In this document: in pieces, positions 24,687 to 30,793 of the stretch
How positions within the stretch are numbered: position 1 is the first letter of the stretch
Layout: each line of letters opens with the position of its first letter
Source: an uncultured Cuneatibacter sp.
GTDB taxonomy: Bacteria; Bacillota; Clostridia; Lachnospirales; Lachnospiraceae
Direction: 5' to 3'
Length of the DNA: 30,793 nucleotides
NCBI GenBank assembly: GCA_934234215.1
Contig: CAKQHB010000030.1
Location: 1 to 30,793 of the forward strand
Made by a program: the position numbers and the translations under genes
Notes under the pieces: model-generated
Told to the model about the DNA's origin: nothing
Database searches by the model: none
Seen by the model: only the letters and a program-made list of their open reading frames with translations

Positions 24687-24715
24687 AGTGTATCATTCCT
24701 GTTTTTTTCTGTCAA
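24687..24715 (-). promoter_or_regulatory. Promoter of the LCP-family gene
   Basis: On the minus strand TTGACA (24715-24710) and TACACT (24692-24687) are exactly 17 nt apart, 42 nt before the start codon. Confidence 0.8.
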
Positions 24716-24864
24716 TTATTACTTCCACCAAAAAACAAATTTCCCGTGTGAAATCCTACGACTTTTTCTGCATCATCCGTCTTTTGACAGCTCCTTCTTT
24801 CGCCATTTTCAGGATGATCTCACCATCATTTCATAAATTCTCTTTCTCCTGTTTCTGAAAATTC

Positions 24865-25176
24865 TTAGTGATGAAATCCCCGCAGTTCCTGTTCATATTT
24901 TAACTGCATACCTTCATAATACCGAATCTGTTTTTCCGTAAGCGTGTTTGACGCTTTCATTTTCTCAAACAGCTCAACAAACTGTTTGAAATCTCTTTGC
25001 GCGGCGTCCTTATAATTATTTGCTGCGTTGTTGGCAGTATTATTTAAATAGTCATCTAGTTCTTTATTTTTCTTTCGGAAAAGTTCCATTTGTTGTCCTT
25101 TCCAGCGAGATAAGTTTGCCTTTTCCCAGTTACTCAGGAGCTTTTTAATCAACTCATCTTTTCCATGAATAATCAT
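24865..25176 (-). CDS. Small charged helical protein, last gene of the kinase-PIN operon
   Basis: Not recognised. The 103 residues are strongly charged and predicted all-helical, with coiled-coil character (WKGQQMELFRKKNKELDDYL, RDFKQFVELFEKMKASNT) and a short Asn/Ala-rich break (NNTANNAANN) in the middle. There is no signal peptide or membrane segment. It starts 6 nt after the PIN gene stop, so it is probably translated with it; the ribosome binding site is weak. By position it could be a partner or inhibitor of the PIN protein, but it lacks a DNA-binding domain of the usual VapB kind. No clear terminator follows; the next 175 nt show only weak inverted repeats before the LCP promoter. Confidence 0.65.
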   Translation of the reverse strand: MIIHGKDELIKKLLSNWEKANLSRWKGQQMELFRKKNKELDDYLNNTANNAANNYKDAAQRDFKQFVELFEKMKASNTLTEKQIRYYEGMQLKYEQELRGFHH

Positions 25177-25182
25177 CTATCA

Positions 25183-25755
25183 CTATTCCGTCCGCATTGC
25201 CTGTTTCGGCACGAAAAAGTTCATTCCTTCTGCTTGCATGGCTGCTCTTAATGCCTTATCTGATGTAACCACAATCATTGGATCCTCCTGTGTGGAATGA
25301 ATGATTGCTGTTGCTGCAATAATTGCATCCTGTGAACCAAATTTATATCTCTGCGCATGCATTAGAAAGCCTTCTGCACGATTTATGATTCTGTCGTCAA
25401 TATCCAGCACTTGTATGCTTAAAATCGGACTTCTGCCCTCCATCATTTCTTTTGCTAATTTCCGCATCGCCATACACAAGCGGTTATTCCACGGCTTTGT
25501 TCCTTTTTGATAGTACCGATGTGAGCATCTTGTTCCCTGCGTATCCGTCTGGCGATTGCAGATCTGCCATTGGTCTTGTATTCCGCGCCCATACTTTCCA
25601 ATCACAGATAATATTTCCAACTCCGTGATTTTTGAAACATAGCATTTTTCTTTTCGGATATCTGCGAAATCATATCCATCTTTTCTGACACTCTTTCCAG
25701 CCAAAAAGCTAAGCATCTCAAAAAATGCATTTGTATCCAGCAAATATTGCTTCAT
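25183..25755 (-). CDS. PIN-domain protein, predicted ribonuclease
   Basis: PIN domains are Mg2+-dependent ribonucleases, often toxins. The 190-residue protein has the four acidic positions in order: D7 in YLLDTNAFFEML, E45/E47 in SKITELEIL, D143 in KFGSQDAIIAATAI, and D166 in IVVTSDKAL. It is about 50 residues longer than VapC toxins because of an inserted segment (about 57-108, containing C66, C77, H79 and C94), which could bind a metal or a partner. It starts 6 nt after the receiver gene stop. The Shine-Dalgarno (AAGGGG) is rather far (about 14 nt), suggesting translation by coupling. No VapB-like antitoxin is adjacent; control probably comes from the kinase-receiver pair. Confidence 0.85.
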   Translation of the reverse strand: MKQYLLDTNAFFEMLSFLAGKSVRKDGYDFADIRKEKCYVSKITELEILSVIGKYGRGIQDQWQICNRQTDTQGTRCSHRYYQKGTKPWNNRLCMAMRKLAKEMMEGRSPILSIQVLDIDDRIINRAEGFLMHAQRYKFGSQDAIIAATAIIHSTQEDPMIVVTSDKALRAAMQAEGMNFFVPKQAMRTE

Positions 25756-25761
25756 AAAAGT

Positions 25762-26187
25762 TTATTGTTCCCCTTTTCCCAATTTTGCTTCTGCCAGTAT
25801 TGCATCCATGTCCTCTTCCGAAAATGGCTCTAGCTTTGCTTTGATCATCTCTACCAGCTCTTCCAGATCTGCATCCGGTCCTTTATTCACATAGCCATCA
25901 ATTCCAATATTTGCAAGTGCCTTAATATCTGCAAATTCGCTGAAGTTTGTATAAATAATCACCAATACATACGGTCGTATCTTTCGAACCTCTTTTAATA
26001 CATCTTCCCCGCTGAGTTTCGGCATCTTCAAATCCAGCAGGATCAGATCATACTCTGTTTCCTTCACCATTTCAATTCCGCGGATTCCATCTTCTGCTAT
26101 CTCCGCAGACATTCCGTTCAATTCCAGAGCTTCCTTTACAGCTTCTGCTGTCATCTTTTCATCTTCAATAATTAAAATCTTATTCAT
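25762..26187 (-). CDS. Stand-alone response regulator receiver protein
   Basis: The 141-residue protein is a single REC (CheY-like) domain with no DNA-binding output domain. The phospho-acceptor D52 lies in LILLDLKMP, the acidic pair at E8/D9 in IIEDE, T80 in VIIYTNFS and K102 in YVNKGPD. All active-site positions are present, although the lysine is followed by Gly rather than Pro. A short acidic helical tail (EEDMDAILAEAKLGKGEQ) could contact a partner. The ATG overlaps the kinase stop by 4 nt (ATGA) with GAGAGGG just before it, so kinase and receiver are made together. The likely role is a phosphate relay or sink that gates the PIN protein; this is inferred from position. Confidence 0.93.
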   Translation of the reverse strand: MNKILIIEDEKMTAEAVKEALELNGMSAEIAEDGIRGIEMVKETEYDLILLDLKMPKLSGEDVLKEVRKIRPYVLVIIYTNFSEFADIKALANIGIDGYVNKGPDADLEELVEMIKAKLEPFSEEDMDAILAEAKLGKGEQ

Positions 26188-27896
26188 TTTTCCCTCTCAT
26201 GCTCGCTTATCGTTATTACAAATCGAGCACCATTTTTATATTCCTTATCTAATGCGATATGACCATCAAACATTTGTACAATATTCCATATAATGTACAG
26301 ACCAAGCCCTTCTCCACCTCCATCTTCGCTCTTCGAACCATCTTTTGTTGTAAAAAACGGCTCGAAAATCTTGTTTCTGTAGGCGGGATCAATTCCGACT
26401 CCATTATCCTCAAAAATAATAATGGAGTCCTTTTCCTTGCGTTGCAGTTTTACTCGAATCTGACCGGCATCTCCTTTTTCCTTGATTGCATAAATAGAAT
26501 TTCCAATCAGATTATAAAAAATCTGATCAAACTTTACATTGTCGCCAAACAATTCAAAATCCGTTTCTTTTTCTATTACCCACTCAATTCTTTCTTTGCT
26601 TAATCTTGATGAAAACTCCTGAAAAACTGCCTCAATCTCATCTGCAACGCAAAACTCTTTTGGCGCATTACGTTCGGACGTGATCGGTGAAAATCTCGCT
26701 AACATATCTTTTATTCTTGAAATCTGAGCTAACACGTTATCAAAAAGTGTCTCCAACTCTTCTCGTGTATCTATCCCCCGTTTCATCTTCATCTGAAACA
26801 ATTGGATCCCATAGCGAATATTTGTAATTGGCTGACCTAATTCATGGGAAAATCCCTTTAGCAATTCACTCATGGAAATCAGCTTTCGGCTATGCTCCAG
26901 CTCCTGAAACAGCTCTCTCAGAGCTCCAACTAATGCCTCTGTTGATTCGATCTCCTGTTCCTTTCGATTTTCGTCCTTTCCGTTTTTCCCCTGATTAATC
27001 TCTTTGTTGATTTGGGTCGCTTTATCCAACATACCAAACTGTAAATAGAAGTTATACAGTGTCCGCTTAATTGGAATACTTTTTTCTCCGCACTTTTCGA
27101 TTTTTTCTAACGTTTCATTTCTGCTTTCGATGTCTCCAATTTTGGAATAGTAGAATACCAGTTCATATAGAATATTGAAATGTCCTGCTTTTTTGGTATC
27201 CGGATGCACTTCCAGATATCTTTCTGCCTCCGAATAATCATTCATTTTTCGGCAGATCCGGAAAAGAGTCCTCACCGCAACCTGATCGTTATCATATGCC
27301 AGGACCCGAACAATCAATTCCAACGCTTCCGGATACAGTTCCTCCTTCTCCATAGAAGAAACTACATATTTATCAATTCTCTTATTTTTCTGAGAGTGGT
27401 TCATCACCAATAATTTATAATATAAAATATATCTGGTATGACCGATGCAATCGTCATGTAAAAAATGAATTGCTTTCTCAAAATTTTTATCATCTTCAAA
27501 CAGCTCGATCGATGGAAATTCTATATAAGGTGCAATGGCTCTGCAGGTATTAATCCGTACCACCGAATCCGTGATCAGATTTTCCGTCAGACATTCCTCC
27601 ACCTGGTATGCAAAGTGCTCTATATCCTTCCCATTTTTTGCATATACCTGCAGAAAATTCGAGAAATGCTTAAAATAACGTCGGTTATCCCCAAGCTTTT
27701 TTAAGAACTCAATATAGCACTTGCCTGCGCTTTCATAATCCCCTTTTTGAACATACAAATCTCCCAGGAATTTTTCGAAAATATTCTCCCGAGGGTACAT
27801 CTCGCGCGCCTCCGCAGCACAGGCGATCGCTTGCTCTATTTGTCCGCTGTTTTTATAGCTCACTATCTGTTCCGAATAATCATACTTACTCTGCAT
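26184..27896 (-). CDS. Soluble histidine kinase with N-terminal TPR-like repeats
   Basis: The 570-residue protein has no membrane segment. Residues 1-305 are helical repeats of TPR type (IEQAIACAAEAREMYPREN, DYESAGKCYIEFLKKLGDN, DYSEAERYLEVHPDTKKAGH, MLDKATQINKEI). A coiled linker follows. The dimerisation helix carries the phospho-accepting H351 in GFSHELGQPITNIRYG. The ATPase domain has the N box FYNLIGNSIYAI, G1 EDNGVGIDP, F box EPFFTT and G2 GEGLGLYIIWN. It is therefore an active-looking cytosolic sensor kinase whose repeat domain probably senses a protein or ligand. The start codon has GGAGGG 12 nt before it. The region upstream is a decayed insertion sequence, so the original promoter may be lost or replaced. 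Confidence 0.9.
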   Translation of the reverse strand: MQSKYDYSEQIVSYKNSGQIEQAIACAAEAREMYPRENIFEKFLGDLYVQKGDYESAGKCYIEFLKKLGDNRRYFKHFSNFLQVYAKNGKDIEHFAYQVEECLTENLITDSVVRINTCRAIAPYIEFPSIELFEDDKNFEKAIHFLHDDCIGHTRYILYYKLLVMNHSQKNKRIDKYVVSSMEKEELYPEALELIVRVLAYDNDQVAVRTLFRICRKMNDYSEAERYLEVHPDTKKAGHFNILYELVFYYSKIGDIESRNETLEKIEKCGEKSIPIKRTLYNFYLQFGMLDKATQINKEINQGKNGKDENRKEQEIESTEALVGALRELFQELEHSRKLISMSELLKGFSHELGQPITNIRYGIQLFQMKMKRGIDTREELETLFDNVLAQISRIKDMLARFSPITSERNAPKEFCVADEIEAVFQEFSSRLSKERIEWVIEKETDFELFGDNVKFDQIFYNLIGNSIYAIKEKGDAGQIRVKLQRKEKDSIIIFEDNGVGIDPAYRNKIFEPFFTTKDGSKSEDGGGEGLGLYIIWNIVQMFDGHIALDKEYKNGARFVITISEHEREK

Positions 27897-28012
27897 CCTA
27901 CTTCGGCTCCCTCCATTTTTCTCTGGAAAACTGCCTTATTGTGAGTTGTTACTGGTTTTATCGTAGCATTTTTCTTTGTAGAATACAAGCAACAGGTTGT
28001 AAAAATAAGCCA

Positions 28013-28531
28013 ATAAGCTGCCAGCTTTCGAACCACTCCATTATCCCTTACAGAATAGTGGATTGCATCGATATACAAAACCGGATAAACCTCATCCAGA
28101 GGACGATTCTGCCAGTCTTCGATCGTCTCAGAGGTCTGTCTGGTCGTCATTCCCTTTGCATACATGGAGATGATCTTCTGATCGATCTCGGAAATATCTT
28201 TCTGACGCTTTTTTACAACCTTGGGTTCAAAGGTAGATTTGCGATCCTGAGGAACATCGATTCGCATAGATCCGTAGCTGCTATTTACGGTCTTGGATTT
28301 GTAACCGTTTCGATAATCGTCATTGTCGGAACGCTCCGATCTTTCGTAGCCGAGGTGGTCATCCATTTCTGCTTCCATCATTTCTTTAATGGTCCTACCG
28401 AGAAGGTCTTTGAGCGCGTCCTGAATATCTTCTGCAGTCTCGATGTCATACTCTTCCAGCAGCTGACGAATGATACTTCTTTTTCCTTCTGGCATTTGTA
28501 CGTGGTGCACGGGTTTCTTTGCTCGTGCCAT
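28013..28531 (-). pseudogene. IS256-family (mutator type) transposase, truncated and internally deleted
   Basis: The N-terminal 173 codons match IS256-type transposases: MMEAEMDDHLGYERSERSDN, YRNGYKSKTVNSSYGSMRID, VPQDRKSTFEPKVVKKRQKD and the first catalytic aspartate in LYIDAIHYSVRDNGVVRKLA. Between SETIED and WQNRPL about 25-30 residues expected in full-length relatives are missing; the break falls at an IED-type repeat, as if two short direct repeats recombined. After KLAAY the frame continues as unrelated sequence to 27863, into the kinase start. Full-length relatives are about 400 residues, so the rest of the DDE domain is gone. The protein cannot be active. The ATG start at 28531 is the family start. 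Confidence 0.88.
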
Positions 28532-28615
28532 AAGAAAAGGCTCTCCTATGATTGATTTATTCTATCATAGAAGAACCCTTTAAACACTATTTTACAGAAA
28601 AAGTTTCACACACTC
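28013..28615 (-). mobile_element. Remnant of an IS256-family insertion sequence
   Basis: It comprises the transposase pseudogene and its leader, ending at 28595-28615 with CAGAAAAAGTTTCACACACTC, which looks like the terminal inverted repeat of this IS group. No copy of the repeat is found on the kinase side (27897-28012), so that end has been deleted. The outer end lies 2 nt from the stop codon of the VanZ-family gene. Confidence 0.75.
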
Positions 28616-28617
28616 CT

Positions 28618-30057
28618 TCATAGGGTGGAGTGGCTTTGAGGACGATGACTAACCATTTCGCTACGCCACACCATTATGATGTATGCCACCAGCACACCGA
28701 TCCATCCGCCCATCGTATTACCGAACACATCATCGAACTCTGCGATGCCAAGTCCCGTAATATACTGGGTAGTTTCGATTGCCACAGACATCATAAACGG
28801 AACAATCAACACCCACTTCTTCTGAAACCACCTATACAGCCCCGTTCCAAGTGGAATGAATAGCCAGATGTTATTGATGACCCCCACTCTCACAGATTGC
28901 TCTTTCAAGAACTTCCCCGCATAGGAAAAGAGGACAAAGTTCGTTCTTGCATCCCCTGACTCACGAAACATCAGTGTTTCATAAAGAATGAAAGCCACAT
29001 AAACAATCGTCAGTACCACGCTTAAACTCTTCGGAAGAACAATCATCAGCAAACAGACCACACAGCCAAAAACAACTACCATGCATGGGAAACCATTCAG
29101 AAGGTTGTCCACACACGGCATCACGTTGCTGTTTCTGTCAAGCAGAAGGTTCACCTTGCCACTGCGTTTGATGCCGTACTGCCCTTTAGACAATGCCTTG
29201 GGATTGCCATTCGCATCAAAATACATATCCGTATCTGCTGTTCCATCTCTGTGATAGGTACGTTTGAGGATGGTATAGCCTGCATTGGTAGGGGCGAGGT
29301 TGCCGTCTACGTCAAGATAGGTGATCTGACCGATATATCCTTGCTCGTTGCGCTGGTATAACTCGCCATACTGACCAAACGAAGACTTTACAGGATTCCA
29401 TTCTGTGTCAAAGTACTGCTCCCCGACAACGTTACCATCCATATCACGCTGATATGTCTTAATCGCATATCCAGATGATGTACACACTGCACGACCATCT
29501 TTATCGAGAAAGGTCAAACTAGTGTTCTGGCCATCAGAGTTATACTCACGATGAATCCCATAGTATCCACCGGAGCACTGTACCTGCTGTCCGTTCAAAT
29601 CGTAGTAGAAATCGTCGGAAGCCCTGCCATCAACCAGCGTTCTGACAATAGTAGAATATCCATCACTGCGTATTATTGGATTGCCTTCGGCATCAAGATA
29701 TGTTATCACAGTACCGGTTTCATCGTATTCATACGATAATCCGTAATAATCCCCATATCTTGCCATAGGGTCTCCGTTTGCATCAAGATAACGTTCCTCT
29801 ACAACTCGACCGCTATCATCACGCATTCTACACACGGTCGCATAACCCACATCAATGGCATCCGTGATTGCACCATCAGGATTCACATAGCTTGTGCTGG
29901 TCACGCTTCCATCTACGGTTTCTCGGATGCTCAACTCTGAGGCAGTGTATCCTGCATCGGGGTCAACATCCGCATCGGGCAACAACGCCAAGATAGACAG
30001 AAGAACCACAGATGCAATCAGCAGGATTCCACATCCTCGTTTCAGCTTCGCACTCAA
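28618..30057 (-). CDS. VanZ-family membrane protein with extracytoplasmic repeat domain
   Basis: The 479-residue protein has an N-terminal membrane segment or signal anchor (about 10-26, ILLIASVVLLSILALLP). About eight tandem repeats of 30-36 residues follow (roughly 55-305), of the pattern YxDxxGNPxxxxxGYxxxxRxYdxxG. Then comes a four-helix VanZ domain (about 325-460) with RESGDARTNFVLFSY, NNIWLFIPLGTGLYRWF, VAIETTQYITGLGIAEFDDV and FGNTMGGWIG. VanZ itself confers low-level teicoplanin resistance; relatives are of unknown function. The repeats resemble YD/MORN-like surface repeats. The TTG start overlaps the glmM stop by 4 nt (TTGA) with GAGG 9 nt upstream. The C-terminus ends against an insertion-sequence end and may have been altered. 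Confidence 0.85.
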   Translation of the reverse strand: MSAKLKRGCGILLIASVVLLSILALLPDADVDPDAGYTASELSIRETVDGSVTSTSYVNPDGAITDAIDVGYATVCRMRDDSGRVVEERYLDANGDPMARYGDYYGLSYEYDETGTVITYLDAEGNPIIRSDGYSTIVRTLVDGRASDDFYYDLNGQQVQCSGGYYGIHREYNSDGQNTSLTFLDKDGRAVCTSSGYAIKTYQRDMDGNVVGEQYFDTEWNPVKSSFGQYGELYQRNEQGYIGQITYLDVDGNLAPTNAGYTILKRTYHRDGTADTDMYFDANGNPKALSKGQYGIKRSGKVNLLLDRNSNVMPCVDNLLNGFPCMVVVFGCVVCLLMIVLPKSLSVVLTIVYVAFILYETLMFRESGDARTNFVLFSYAGKFLKEQSVRVGVINNIWLFIPLGTGLYRWFQKKWVLIVPFMMSVAIETTQYITGLGIAEFDDVFGNTMGGWIGVLVAYIIMVWRSEMVSHRPQSHSTL

Positions 30058-30793
30058 ACAGCATAGCCTCTGCTCTTAATGGTCTCCACGACCTGAGATA
30101 CATACTTCTGGCAGGTATCGTGGTCGGGAGCCTCCACCATCACACGCACGACAGGTTCAGTGCCGGACTCACGGACAAGAATACGACCGATGTCACCCAG
30201 TGCCTCGGCTACGACCTTGACTGCTGCCTGCACTGCTTCGTCATCCTGTGCAGCTTTCTTATCAGTCACACGGACATTCTCCAGAACCTGCGGGTAGATT
30301 TTCAAAGGCTCAGCCAGCTTGCTCATAGGCAGTTTCTTGGCAAGCATTACTTCCATCATTTTCAGACTGGTCAGGATACCATCACCCGTACTGGCGTACT
30401 TGCTGAAGATAATATGACCACTCTGCTCACCGCCGATACGGCAGCCGTTCTTCGCCATATACTCGTAAACATATTTGTCGCCTACAGCTGTCTTGGCATA
30501 ACCGATTCCCTGTTCATCAAAAGCCTTATACAGGCCAAAGTTGGACATGACCGTGGTAACGACGGTATTGGTCAGCAGCTTGCCGCGTTCCTTCATGTAG
30601 CAACCATAGATGTACAGGATATGGTCGCCGGTGATCACGTTACCCTTTTCATCCACACACAGGCAACGATCAGCATCGCCGTCATAGGCGAAGCCGATGT
30701 CCAGGCCCTTCTCTACCACGAACTTCTGCAGACCCTCAATGTGGGTAGAACCAGCATTGTTGTTGATGTTCAGACCGTTGGGCTGTGCATTGA
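30054..30793 (-). CDS. glmM: Phosphoglucosamine mutase GlmM, C-terminal part (cut by right edge)
   Basis: GlmM converts glucosamine 6-phosphate to glucosamine 1-phosphate on the way to UDP-GlcNAc and peptidoglycan. The frame is open to the window end, where it reads NAQPNGLNINNNAGSTHIEG. The visible part has the Mg2+-binding loop DGDADR, the sugar-specificity loop GGEQSGHIIF, and the phosphate-binding loop VRESGTEPVVRVMVEA near the C-terminus. The N-terminal domain with the active phosphoserine lies outside the window. The stop codon overlaps the VanZ-family gene by 4 nt, so the two form an operon. Confidence 0.95.
   Translation of the reverse strand, partial: NAQPNGLNINNNAGSTHIEGLQKFVVEKGLDIGFAYDGDADRCLCVDEKGNVITGDHILYIYGCYMKERGKLLTNTVVTTVMSNFGLYKAFDEQGIGYAKTAVGDKYVYEYMAKNGCRIGGEQSGHIIFSKYASTGDGILTSLKMMEVMLAKKLPMSKLAEPLKIYPQVLENVRVTDKKAAQDDEAVQAAVKVVAEALGDIGRILVRESGTEPVVRVMVEAPDHDTCQKYVSQVVETIKSRGYAV

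Noticed and set aside
1..30793. CRISPR array
   Set aside because: No regularly spaced direct repeats were seen anywhere in the window.

Overview
The window looks like a chromosomal segment of a Gram-positive anaerobe of the class Clostridia, probably Lachnospiraceae. This is an inference. It rests on strong AGGAGG-type ribosome binding sites, consensus sigma-A promoters (TTGACA/TATAAT), a large Firmicutes-type SRP RNA with an Alu domain, a class B sortase, an AzlCD exporter, a VanZ-family protein and an IS256-type transposase remnant.

Layout, left edge to about 7.9 kb: a 5'-truncated acetolactate synthase gene (+) lies against a divergent, edge-cut ORF. It is followed by an unknown gene (-) and the magnesium transporter mgtE (+) with its own promoter. 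A bidirectional terminator separates mgtE from a minus-strand run read as SRP RNA, terminator, pfkA, dnaX, ybaB, recR. dnaX carries an E. coli-like A AAA AAG slippery site with a Shine-Dalgarno-like element upstream.

7.9 to 16.7 kb: two MATE exporters converge and overlap at their 3' ends. The second ends a minus-strand run of six genes: AGCS amino acid symporter, NSS amino acid symporter, two zinc-ribbon membrane proteins, a shorter paralogue without the zinc ribbon, then MATE. azlC-azlD (+) is divergent from this run.

16.7 to 24.8 kb, all minus strand: a GNAT acetyltransferase, an Rpn/PD-(D/E)XK nuclease gene, a metallophosphoesterase, an SF1 UvrD/PcrA-type helicase, a small protein of unknown function, and a cell-surface group (LCP protein, secreted membrane-anchored protein, class B sortase).

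24.8 to 30.8 kb: the most unusual part is a tight operon of a soluble TPR-histidine kinase, a stand-alone receiver domain, a PIN-domain nuclease and a small charged helical protein. It resembles a signal-controlled nuclease or defence module. A decayed IS256-type element sits directly upstream of the kinase. Beyond it are a repeat-VanZ fusion gene and the 3' part of glmM, which overlap by 4 nt.

Most of the window is ordinary housekeeping and transport. The accessory-looking segment is about 24.8 to 28.6 kb.
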